From NCBI GenBank assembly GCA_030066045.1, contig JASJCJ010000032.1, forward strand, positions 1 to 64,000: a DNA stretch of 64,000 bases. Direction: 5' to 3'. The notes under the pieces are model-generated. The model was given only the letters and a program-made list of their open reading frames with translations, was not told the origin of the DNA and ran no database searches. Shown piece after piece: positions 57,309 to 64,000 of the stretch (positions are counted from its first letter, which is position 1; each line of letters begins with the position of its first letter). This DNA comes from Calothrix sp. MO_167.B12 (lineage in GTDB: Bacteria; Cyanobacteriota; Cyanobacteriia; Cyanobacteriales; Nostocaceae). The position numbers and the translations under genes are program-made.

Positions 57309-57332
57309 ATGATTATCGAGCAATCACTATAA
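57309..57332 (+). pseudogene. Vestigial start of an Asp-rich-type precursor
   Basis: TTTTCAGGAGAAAAAATCA then ATG ATT ATC GAG CAA TCA CTA TAA, i.e. seven codons. The leader, the ribosome site and the hairpin before it (GCCCTTGTGAGGGCGGCAA at 57231) match the 5' and 3' flanks of the 47387 gene. Confidence 0.5.
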
Positions 57333-57340
57333 GGCAATGC

Positions 57341-57380
57341 AATTATAACAGGTTGTTAATTTGTTATGCACTGTTAAACA
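57341..57380 (+). promoter_or_regulatory. Conserved leader box of Nif11 gene 1
   Basis: TAACAGGTTGTTAATTTGTT followed by ATG(C/T)ACTGTTA; stem TAACAG/CTGTTA. Copies at 58049-58084 and 59307-59340. Confidence 0.55.
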
Positions 57381-57395
57381 AGAGATACAATCATC

Positions 57396-57890
57396 ATGTC
57401 TAACAATATTGTCGAAAAAGTCAAAGATTTCCTGGTCAGATTAGTCAAAGACGAATCTTTCCGCACTCAATTAACTAATAAGAAAGTAGAGGAAGTGAAA
57501 AAGGTACTGGCAGAAAATGGCTATACCTTTTCTCAGAATGAATTTGAAAAAGCCGCTATCAGAATTCTGGAATTCAAAGAATTAGGCGAATTTCATGACC
57601 TCACGGAAGAAGAGTTAGTTGGTGCTGTTGGTGGAGTATCAACACAATTTAATTGGAGACATTGGCAGGACTCAATTGAGATTACAATTGATAGTGATAG
57701 TGATATTAATCCTGATATTAAGGATAAGTATATTAATCAGGAAATTCCATACATAGATATAATTAAAACTTACCCTCCTATTGAAGCGATCGCAATGTAT
57801 GGAGCAATTCTGCCACCAGAAGAGTTAATATCAATAGAAACTTTATCTCAAGACCCAGTTAATTTAGATGTAGATGCTGCTGTAGACTAA
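57396..57890 (+). CDS. Nif11-type precursor with MYG motif (copy 1)
   Basis: 164 aa. Residues 1-80 are a Nif11-like leader (VKDFLVRLVKDESFRTQL, GYTFSQNEFEKAAIRILEF, LTEEELVGAVGG) with a double-Gly site. The core of 84 residues is acidic and contains EAIAMYGAILPPEE near its middle. MYG fits the X-Tyr-Gly site at which PlpX-type radical SAM spliceases remove tyramine to leave an alpha-keto-beta-amino acid. A radical SAM gene lies 3 kb downstream. Longest core of the four paralogues. ATG 57396 follows the conserved leader box. Confidence 0.82.
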   Translation: MSNNIVEKVKDFLVRLVKDESFRTQLTNKKVEEVKKVLAENGYTFSQNEFEKAAIRILEFKELGEFHDLTEEELVGAVGGVSTQFNWRHWQDSIEITIDSDSDINPDIKDKYINQEIPYIDIIKTYPPIEAIAMYGAILPPEELISIETLSQDPVNLDVDAAVD

Positions 57891-57954
57891 AAATCAGGAT
57901 CTACCCACGGGAATCTAGAAATCGGTGTTGTTCGGATATTTCTATGGCTCAAAC

Positions 57955-58030
57955 CACCCATGAAATATTCAATTCAATTATTATGGCAATCCTAATAATC
58001 CCATACCTAATTGCTTTGATTTGAGTAATA
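57955..58030 (+). repeat. Fossil of the 56209 gene's 3' end (1)
   Basis: ATGAAATATTC..., TATGGCAATCCTAATAATCC and TTGCTTTGATTTGAG match the end of the RRE-HDO gene at about 57147-57205 with decay. Confidence 0.7.
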
Positions 58031-58048
58031 ACTACAAACAAATGCAAC

Positions 58049-58084
58049 TATAACAGGTTGTTAATTTGTTATGTACTGTTAAAT
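58049..58084 (+). promoter_or_regulatory. Conserved leader box of Nif11 gene 2
   Basis: Same box as at 57341 with ATGTACTGTTA. Confidence 0.55.
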
Positions 58085-58100
58085 AAATGATAAGTTCATC

Positions 58101-58538
58101 ATGTCTAAAACTATTGTAGAAAAAGTCAAAGATTTCCTTATCAGATTAGTTAAAGATGAATCATTCCGCATTCAATTAACTAATAAGAAAGTAGAGGAAG
58201 TGAAAAAGGTACTGGCAGACAGTGGCTATACCTTTTCTCAAAATGAATTTGAAAAAGCCGCTATCAAAATTCTGGAATTCAAAGAATTAGGCGAATTTCA
58301 CGACCTTACGGAAGAGGAATTAGTGGGGGCTGTTGGTGGTTACTACAACGTTTACGCTAACAAAGATGTAGATATCGATCTTGATATTGATCAAGATTTC
58401 GATGTAACTATTGATCTTGATAAGGTGATTGAACTTCCAGACGACCCTGGTATTTATGGGATAGCAATGTATGGAGCAGTTATACCACCAGACGCAATAT
58501 CACTAGAAGAATACCTGAAAAATAACGGGTTAATTTAG
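58101..58538 (+). CDS. Nif11-type precursor, hybrid Asp-rich core with MYG (copy 2)
   Basis: 145 aa. The leader is as in copy 1, ending GAVGG. The core starts YYNVYANKDVDIDLDIDQDF, nearly the same as the core of the 47387 precursor (which has an unrelated short leader), and then continues DPGIYGIAMYGAVIPPDA with two Tyr-Gly sites. It therefore joins a Nif11 leader, an Asp-rich segment and a splice-type segment. The DNA is similar too, so recombination at the Gly-Gly codons is likely. Confidence 0.82.
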   Translation: MSKTIVEKVKDFLIRLVKDESFRIQLTNKKVEEVKKVLADSGYTFSQNEFEKAAIKILEFKELGEFHDLTEEELVGAVGGYYNVYANKDVDIDLDIDQDFDVTIDLDKVIELPDDPGIYGIAMYGAVIPPDAISLEEYLKNNGLI

Positions 58539-58693
58539 ATGCTGATATAGACTAAAACTAGGATTTAGCCACGTGAACCCAGAAACCGGGGTTTTTAGGA
58601 GATTTATATCTCTCAAACCCATTATTTCTCGTCAAAACAGAGCTTACTTGCCTAAGTTATCAAAAATTTTGTTAAATAAAGGACAAAATCATC

Positions 58694-59128
58694 ATGTCTA
58701 ACACTATTGTCGAAAAAGTCAAAGATTTCCTTGTCAGATTAGTCAAAGACGAATCTTTTCGCGCTCAATTAACTAATAAAAAAATAGAGGAAGTGAGAAA
58801 AGTAATGGCAGACAGTGGCTATACTTTTTCCCAGAATGAATTTGAAAAAGCTGCTATCAAAATTATAGAATTCAAAGAATTAGGTGAATTTCACGACCTA
58901 ACGGAAGAGGAATTAGTCGGTGCTGTTGGTGGAGTATCGACAAAATTTGATTGGGATTTGAAGTTTAATTTTGATTTTGATCAGGATATTACGGACTTTC
59001 CAGACATAGATATAACTGGAGTCTATCCTGGTGGTGAGGCGATAGCAATGTATGGAGTAATTCTGCCACCAGATGCAGAGTTAAAAGTATCAGTTGAATA
59101 CTCATTTAATTTAGATGCTGTAGACTAA
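58694..59128 (+). CDS. Nif11-type precursor with MYG motif (copy 3)
   Basis: 144 aa. Leader nearly identical to the others (KKIEEVRKVMADSGYTF), ending GAVGG. Core VSTKFDWDLKFNFDFDQDI, then GEAIAMYGVILPPDAEL and an acidic end. Its upstream region has lost the conserved leader box seen before the other copies (only GTTAAATAAAGGA and ATCATC remain), so expression may differ. Confidence 0.82.
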   Translation: MSNTIVEKVKDFLVRLVKDESFRAQLTNKKIEEVRKVMADSGYTFSQNEFEKAAIKIIEFKELGEFHDLTEEELVGAVGGVSTKFDWDLKFNFDFDQDITDFPDIDITGVYPGGEAIAMYGVILPPDAELKVSVEYSFNLDAVD

Positions 59129-59179
59129 AAACCAGAATTTACCCACGGGAACCCAAAAATCAGGTTTTTTCGTAGCTAT

Positions 59180-59275
59180 TTTGATGGAGTCGATGGTTCT
59201 GCGAACCCATGAAATACTCGATTATTATGGCAATCCTAATAATCTCGTACCTCGTTGTTTTGGTTTGAACAATAA
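59180..59275 (+). repeat. Fossil of the 56209 gene's 3' end (2)
   Basis: GATGGAGTCGATGGTTCTGC and the following ~75 bases are almost identical to 57121-57205, the C-terminal codons of the RRE-HDO gene. Here they are isolated between Nif11 genes. Confidence 0.88.
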
Positions 59276-59306
59276 ATACAAACAAATGCAACTATAAAAT
59301 GCAACT

Positions 59307-59340
59307 ATAACAGGTTGTTAATTTGTTATATACTGTTAAA
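59307..59340 (+). promoter_or_regulatory. Conserved leader box of Nif11 gene 4
   Basis: Same box as at 57341 with ATATACTGTTA. AATGCAACTATAA is duplicated directly before it. Confidence 0.55.
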
Positions 59341-59357
59341 TCAAGGATATAATCATC

Positions 59358-59792
59358 ATGTCTAACAATATTGTAGAAAAAGTCAAAGATTTCCTGGTCA
59401 GATTAGTCAAAGACGAATCTTTTCGCGCTAAATTAACTAATAAAAAAATAGAGGAAGTGAGAAAAGTAATGGCAGAAAGTGGCTATACTTTTTCTCAGAA
59501 TGAATTTGAAAAAGCCGCTATCAAAATTTTGGAATTCAAAGAATTAGGCGAATTTCACGACCTAACGGAAGAAGAGTTAGTAGGTGCTGTTGGTGGTTTG
59601 ACAAAAGATCAGTTGTCCTATGATATTGAAATTCAGCCAATGTATGGCATTATTATTTGGCCTCCTAAAGATGAAGAGCCAAAACCAGATTGCAAACCAT
59701 GGATGTGCTATCAAGCTATGTATGGGGTAGTGGTTCATGATTTGGAGCTTAGTGAAGGAGTTATACATCCTGACTCAGGTTATATACAGTGA
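59358..59792 (+). CDS. Nif11-type precursor with two MYG motifs and Cys (copy 4)
   Basis: 144 aa. Leader as in copy 3, ending GAVGG. The core differs from the other three: QPMYGIIIWPPKDEEP, DCKPWMCYQAMYGVVVHD, i.e. two MYG sites and two Cys. If the splicease reading is right it would give two modified positions, and the Cys pair could be cross-linked or modified separately. It is the last copy before the MITE and the radical SAM gene. Confidence 0.82.
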   Translation: MSNNIVEKVKDFLVRLVKDESFRAKLTNKKIEEVRKVMAESGYTFSQNEFEKAAIKILEFKELGEFHDLTEEELVGAVGGLTKDQLSYDIEIQPMYGIIIWPPKDEEPKPDCKPWMCYQAMYGVVVHDLELSEGVIHPDSGYIQ

Positions 59793-59827
59793 AGTACCCA
59801 CAGACTCCGCTTACGCTACGTCTAGGG

Positions 59828-60348
59828 CTAGGGACTGTTTTCAAACCCAAAATTAGCATCAATTGTAGGTTGGGGAGCCACTCCGTTACGGTGAAACACT
59901 TGCGGTGGTGAGGCAGTACAGTCTTGGGGTCTCCCCAAGTGGAGTAACTGCCGCAAGGGTTCCCCGGCATAAGCAAAGTGTTGCTCGCGAAGCGTATCCG
60001 AAGGATTCACCCGAAGGGAGGTTCCCTCCGTTATAGTCAGTGGCGTTTGAGGAACGTAGACCCGTAAAGCCTGCGGCATAGCTCCGCTTACCGCGCAGCG
60101 TGTCGCGAAAGCGACTCAGGGGCTTCTCGTGCCTCGCTCCGTGAGGAGCTGCGCTAACGCCGTCAGGCGTTCCCGTAGACGCGCAGCGGTGAGCCACTGC
60201 GGTGGACGGGTTTCCCGGCATAAAGCAAGTGGCGAACCCGGAGGGCTTGCCGAAGGCTAGGGTAGAGTAACCCAACATTTTCCGTACACCCAGTTGGGTT
60301 TGGTTTCGTTCTACCCAACCTACACCATAGTTTGAAAACACGCCCTAG
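59828..60348. mobile_element. MITE (521 bp) with internal REP sequences
   Basis: Terminal inverted repeats CTAGGGACTGTTTTCAAAC and GTTTGAAAACACGCCCTAG (17 of 19 pair). The inside is made of REP-like palindromes (GTAGACGCGCAGCGGTGAGCC, CCGCTTACCGCGCAGCG). No transposase gene. Open frames on the minus strand here are repeat artefacts. Confidence 0.7.
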
Positions 60349-60559
60349 AAGCAATTTGAAAAAAGAATGCAACACATGATTTATTGGTAGGGGCGGGGTT
60401 AAGGTGGGATTACAATTGTATCTGTCGCAAACATTACCTCCCTTTTTGATTTGGTATTAGCATCAATTGACTGCCGCGCAGGCTCCATCTAAAACGAGTT
60501 TATAAATGAGGACTGCGCGGGCGATTCTGTTCAAACAATTAAGAGGCTGGTTGAAAAGA

Positions 60560-60594
60560 GATAGTCCCCATGAAGTTGTTTCATGGGGACTATC
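60560..60594. terminator. Perfect 15-bp hairpin upstream of the radical SAM gene
   Basis: GATAGTCCCCATGAA, 5-nt loop, TTCATGGGGACTATC. It may terminate the Nif11 transcript or be another mobile palindrome. Confidence 0.6.
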
Positions 60595-60616
60595 TCGCAT
60601 AAATTGCAGCAGTACT

Positions 60617-60704
60617 AGAACCATTGTTACTACCAAAGTGACCTAGATTTTTCTTTCAAATCCAGCTCTAATAAGTATTACAGGAATTTAAATATATTGT
60701 ACCT
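60617..60704 (+). promoter_or_regulatory. Upstream element shared with the isomerase gene
   Basis: AGAACCATTGTTACTACCAA, GTGACCTAGATTTT and ACAGGAAT in the same order as 45830-45920; about 160-250 bp before the radical SAM start. Confidence 0.6.
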
Positions 60705-60714
60705 CCCTAATAAA

Positions 60715-60743
60715 AGTAAGGTGGGCTATGCCCGCCCTACTTA
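60715..60743 (+). terminator. Hairpin before the radical SAM gene
   Basis: AAGTAAGGTGGGC, TAT, GCCCGCCCTACTT followed by ATTTTT. A terminator-like structure 120 bp before the start; if the shared element is the promoter this could act as an attenuator. Confidence 0.55.
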
Positions 60744-60863
60744 TTTTTGCAATAACCGAAGCCAAGGTTTGGTGTATTAACTCTTACGTAACCTACCCAT
60801 GTATTAAATGAATCTATAAGGTAATTTACAGCCCATTTAAAACAATTATACTTAGAGGTTTTT

Positions 60864-62129
60864 ATGTCATATCGCCGCACAAGTTATGCCGTTTGGGAAA
60901 TTACTTTAAAATGTAATCTTGCTTGTAGCCATTGTGGTTCCCGTGCTGGTAGCCAGCGTACTCAAGAACTTTCTACAGAGGAAGCCTTGGATCTCGTTAG
61001 GCAAATGGCAGAAGTGGGGATTAAAGAAGTTACCCTAATTGGTGGTGAAGCATTTTTACGCCCAGACTGGCTGCAAATAGCTAAAGCGATTACTGACGCG
61101 GGAATGCTTTGTGGCATGACTACTGGCGGCTATGGCATCTCTTTGGAAACCGCAGGTAAAATGAAGGCAGCAGGTATTCGTACTGTCTCCGTTTCTATTG
61201 ATGGCTTAGAGGCAACTCACGATCGCTTACGAGGGAAAAAAGGCTCTTGGAAGTATGCCCTTAAGACTATAAAACACTTAAGGGAAGTTGGTATTTTTGT
61301 CGGTTGTAATACCCAAATTAATCGTCTGTCTGCCCCAGAATTTCCCCGGATATATGAATGTATCCGTGATGCTGGTGCCCTTGCCTGGCAAATTCAACTT
61401 ACAGTCCCTATGGGAAATGCAGCGGATAATGCAGAAATTCTTCTCCAACCCCACGAACTCCTGGATATATATCCGATGATCGTCCGTGTTGCCCGTCGGG
61501 CATATCGGGAAGGAGTTAAGGTCCAACCAGGAAATAATATTGGTTACTACGGACCTGAGGAAAGATTACTAAGAGGACGGGGTAAAGAGTATGAATTGGG
61601 ATTTTGGCAAGGCTGCTCTGCCGGACTCTCTACCTTGGGAATAGAAGCTGACGGAGCCATCAAAGGTTGTCCTTCCTTACCTACAACAGCTTATACAGGT
61701 GGTAATATTAGAGACTTTTCTTTAAAAGACATAGTTGAAAATACTGAAGAACTAAATTTTAACCTGGGAGCAGGAACGCCAGAAGGGACAAAACACTTGT
61801 GGGGTTTCTGTAAAACTTGCGAATTCGCGGAACTTTGCCGTGGTGGTTGCAGTTGGACTGCTCATGTTTTCTTTGATCGCAGGGGCAACAATCCTTACTG
61901 TCATCATCGCGCCCTTGTTCATGGAGAACGAGGTTTGAGGGAGCGGGTAGTTCCTAAAGTTAAGGCGCAAGGACTGCCCTTTGATAATGGTGAATTTGAG
62001 CTAATTGTGGAACCTGCGGATGCTCCTTTGCCGGAGAATGATCCATTAAGGTTTACTGCTGAGATGATCCAGTGGCCAGAAAATTGGCAAGATGAGCCGG
62101 AAGTTGCCTATTCATTGATAGGAGGATAA
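60864..62129 (+). CDS. Radical SAM/SPASM peptide maturase (Nif11-associated, PlpX-like candidate)
   Basis: 421 aa. The radical SAM cluster site is Cys17-x3-Cys21-x2-Cys24 (CNLACSHC), the SAM-binding Gly-Gly-Glu is in TLIGGEAFLRPDW, and TVSVSIDGLEATHDRLRG follows. The SPASM-type C-terminus has GCSAGLSTLGIEADGAIKGC, CKTCEFAELCRGGC and NPYCHH, expected to hold two auxiliary [4Fe-4S] clusters. Radical SAM/SPASM enzymes modify peptide backbones or side chains. Together with four Nif11 precursors bearing MYG, the closest known precedent is the PlpX splicease. An epimerase or cyclophane-former cannot be excluded. The stop is followed 3 bp later by a small gene. Confidence 0.88.
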   Translation: MSYRRTSYAVWEITLKCNLACSHCGSRAGSQRTQELSTEEALDLVRQMAEVGIKEVTLIGGEAFLRPDWLQIAKAITDAGMLCGMTTGGYGISLETAGKMKAAGIRTVSVSIDGLEATHDRLRGKKGSWKYALKTIKHLREVGIFVGCNTQINRLSAPEFPRIYECIRDAGALAWQIQLTVPMGNAADNAEILLQPHELLDIYPMIVRVARRAYREGVKVQPGNNIGYYGPEERLLRGRGKEYELGFWQGCSAGLSTLGIEADGAIKGCPSLPTTAYTGGNIRDFSLKDIVENTEELNFNLGAGTPEGTKHLWGFCKTCEFAELCRGGCSWTAHVFFDRRGNNPYCHHRALVHGERGLRERVVPKVKAQGLPFDNGEFELIVEPADAPLPENDPLRFTAEMIQWPENWQDEPEVAYSLIGG

Positions 62130-62132
62130 ATT

Positions 62133-62321
62133 GTGGCAGAAAATTTAGAGACGGTTGAAGTGCAGGGGAAAGCCAATCAAGTTGAATCATCCAAAAATTC
62201 ATCACCAACAACCCCCTTGCTTCCCCGTTCTGGTTGGAATAGTCAATTAAGTTATTTGAAAGTAATTTTGCAAGCAAAACAAACTTTAGATAGCAGATGG
62301 TATTCTGATCAACATAAATAA
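62133..62321 (+). CDS. 62-aa protein after the radical SAM gene
   Basis: GTG start 62133 with AGGAGG overlapping the end of the radical SAM gene (stop 3 bp earlier), so translational coupling is likely. The sequence has a polar start, then TPLLPRSGWNSQLSYLKVIL and QAKQTLDSRWYSDQHK. No Cys, no signal, no double-Gly. PlpX works with a small partner PlpY, and this gene has the right position, but I cannot recognise PlpY homology or an RRE fold in it. It is too short for the usual RRE. Confidence 0.6.
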   Translation: MAENLETVEVQGKANQVESSKNSSPTTPLLPRSGWNSQLSYLKVILQAKQTLDSRWYSDQHK

Positions 62322-62922
62322 AAAATTTGACATTAATAAAAAAGCATAAATTATCAATCTGATCTGGACAATAAATTATTTTTTATATTGTCCAGATGTT
62401 TTTGTTTTTTTATTTTTTTAATAAAAAAATATTATTTACTAATTAACAGATATCAGATTTTTTGATAAAAAGAAATGTCAAGAAACCTAAAAAAAAATGA
62501 TTTTTGAAAACAAAAAAACATATAATGCAAACAGTATTTGATTAATCAAATATTTTTCACATTTAATTTTTCATAAAAGACATAGCGATTGCTAGAGGAG
62601 TTTCAATCCTAACCATAAGTAATTAAGGAATTAAGGTTGATAGATAGATGTACATTTTCTTGATCCCTCATTGTTTTCTGCTTTTTATATACAATTAAAC
62701 TTTGATTACCAGTGATGTATGGAATAGGCATAAGACATAAATCAGAATGATAGCCAAAACAAAAAAGTGGCGATCTATCTGAGGAACGAGGGTAGATTGG
62801 TGAAAGCACTTCTGTAAATGATTCTGCACTATTACCTAGTACAAACTAAAAAATCAAGGTCTTCAATATTTTCTTGGCGCGTTCAACATCAAAATACAGA
62901 AGAAAAAAAGGATAATTAACAA
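62322..62922. other. AT-rich intergenic, no gene
   Basis: 600 bp with poly-A/T runs (62400-62530) and ACAATAAATTATTTTTTATATTGT as an inverted repeat near 62369. No supported gene on either strand. Confidence 0.5.
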
Positions 62923-64000
62923 ATGAGTAGCAATGTTTTTGACTTAAGTACAGTTAATTTTACCAACGGAAATGATGTAGTTGCTCCCGGTAAGACTATC
63001 TTCAATCCCGCAGCTTCTACTGTCAAAACCTTAAGAGGTAACGATCAGATCATTGGGACTTCATCTGTTAAATTTGACTTGAAGGCTACGGCTGAGACCG
63101 CAGCTCAAGACATAGGTCAAGGCACAAATCCCTCCAGCTCTGCTGTATTTATTAATCAAGGATATCTTGATATTAGTGGGATTATTAACCAAGGTGATCT
63201 CCATACCAACAGAGGTCGTGATGTAGTAAGAGGCAGAGCTGTAGCAGTAGTTTCCGCCGAAACGAGCACAATGACTAAAGCTATAGCCATTGCTAATACT
63301 GTAGATGTTAGTGCCATAGCGTCTAGTATTGCCATAGTTGATATAGCTGCTATTGCTAACGGTATTAAGAACACTGGCGAACTTGGCACTGGTGCGGGTA
63401 GCGATACCGTTGATGGAGAGGTGATAGGTTCTGTAAGTGCTGAGGCCAGAGCGGAACTAAATGTCGAAGCTATTGCTACTGTTTTTGCCCAAGAACCAGT
63501 TACAGGAGGTCTCCAAGCCGTTGCACAAGGATTAGCTATAAGTTTGGCCACAGCAAAAGTCGTTGCTACAGGCATTAACAACCAACAGGGCGAAATGAAA
63601 ATGGGTTGGGGTGGAGATAAGATTACAGCTAAAGCTACTTCTTTTTCTACTGCCCGTGCAGATGTAGAAGCTGCTGTTTTAGCTGCTGCTACTCCCGAAA
63701 ATAGAGCTTTAGTTCAAGGTGTTTTCGATGCCGTTGCTAATGTTGAAGATAAAGCGATCGCTTTTGATAATAGTAACGGTTTCGTTGGTATGGGTCTGGG
63801 AAGAGATATCTTAGAAGCTAATGCTACTGCTTCTGATACTGCGATCGCCATTAAAAACGATGGCGGTGTGATTCGTACTGGAGATGGGGGCGATAAAATA
63901 ACAGCTTACGCTACCGGAAACAAATCTTACGGTATTTTTGGTGGCGATATTATTACTGGGTATGGAAAGGATGAGGTCAGAGCTTCCAGTTTTGGAGGTA
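62923..64000 (+). CDS. Large Ala-rich repeat protein, RTX-like (3' end off window)
   Basis: The frame is open from ATG 62923 to the window edge: 359 residues visible. Units of about 60-90 residues begin with a short Gly-Asp turn (GAGSDTVDG, GWGGDKITA, GLGRDILEA, GDGGDKITAYA, GYGKDEVRAS) and are separated by Ala/Ile/Val-rich helical or strand stretches with NNG/KNTG signals. This resembles large secreted cyanobacterial calcium-binding proteins with widely spaced RTX turns. No signal peptide or double-Gly leader. Secretion by a type I system is inferred. Ribosome site AAAAAGGATAA precedes it. Confidence 0.75.
   Translation, partial: MSSNVFDLSTVNFTNGNDVVAPGKTIFNPAASTVKTLRGNDQIIGTSSVKFDLKATAETAAQDIGQGTNPSSSAVFINQGYLDISGIINQGDLHTNRGRDVVRGRAVAVVSAETSTMTKAIAIANTVDVSAIASSIAIVDIAAIANGIKNTGELGTGAGSDTVDGEVIGSVSAEARAELNVEAIATVFAQEPVTGGLQAVAQGLAISLATAKVVATGINNQQGEMKMGWGGDKITAKATSFSTARADVEAAVLAAATPENRALVQGVFDAVANVEDKAIAFDNSNGFVGMGLGRDILEANATASDTAIAIKNDGGVIRTGDGGDKITAYATGNKSYGIFGGDIITGYGKDEVRASSFGG

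Noticed and set aside
59761-60375. Four minus-strand ORFs of 70-151 codons downstream of the last Nif11 gene
   Set aside because: They lie in the 521-bp MITE with REP sequences, have no ribosome sites and resemble no protein.
62609-62809. 66-aa minus-strand ORF before the right-edge repeat protein
   Set aside because: No start signal or recognisable sequence in AT-rich DNA.
63156-63581. 141-aa minus-strand ORF
   Set aside because: Antisense shadow of the Ala-rich repeat gene that starts at 62923.

Overview
The window comes from a heterocyst-forming cyanobacterium of the Nostoc/Anabaena/Calothrix type. The evidence is the GCGATCGC (HIP1) octamers throughout, a nifHD operon cut by developmental DNA elements, a XisA-like recombinase, a furA-sigC pair next to the gene that is alr1690 in Anabaena 7120, cyanobacterial cobN and ftsH, and many short tandem repeats and REP-like intergenic sequences.

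Layout. (1) 1-3763 is one end of a nifD element: the 3' part of a XisA-like recombinase, a truncated DUF433 gene, an AAA ATPase plus a PD-(D/E)XK-like protein (defence-like pair), and a Uma2 protein. The 11-bp attachment repeat at 3753-3763 interrupts nifD. (2) 3753-5775 holds the 5' part of nifD and the 3' half of nifH on the minus strand. nifH is itself broken just before its second cluster-ligand Cys, and its 5' half is nowhere in the remaining 58 kb. (3) 6.0-14.2 kb holds housekeeping and miscellaneous genes (NIL-ferredoxin, Lin0512, GNAT, AI-2E transporter, DUF1614, ftsH, one intact and one broken Uma2 gene). (4) 14.6-22.7 kb looks like an iron-handling region: a Tat-exported multicopper oxidase, three small membrane proteins, an exported TenA/heme-oxygenase-like protein, a lipoprotein, a bacterioferritin-like protein and an FTR1 permease. 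(5) 23.4-37.2 kb holds nanE, a DICT-GAF histidine kinase abutted by an IS200/IS605 tnpB, cobN with three in-frame repeat insertions, the alr1690-like gene, furA, sigC and gpsA. (6) After 2.2 kb of repeat-rich non-coding DNA, 39.4-64 kb is a secretion and ribosomal-peptide (RiPP) region.

The RiPP region is the most unusual part. A C39-peptidase ABC transporter with an N-terminal cyclic-nucleotide-type domain, an HlyD adaptor and a parvulin-type isomerase form the export machinery. Likely substrates are one Asp-rich double-Gly precursor, an RTX protein, three paralogous double-Gly precursors with hypervariable Pro/Cys cores and a shared C-terminal Cys-x-x-Ile-Leu end, four Nif11-type precursors whose cores all carry Met-Tyr-Gly, and a large repeat protein running off the right edge. 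Candidate maturation enzymes are two fused RRE-like/heme-oxygenase-like proteins, one of which has lost most putative metal ligands, and a radical SAM/SPASM enzyme followed by a 62-aa protein. The MYG motifs with the radical SAM enzyme suggest a splicease (tyramine-excision) pathway like PlpXY. The other precursor family and the RRE-HDO pair match nothing I recognise and may be a new RiPP class. Precursor genes carry fossils of tandem duplication and a leader swap between families.
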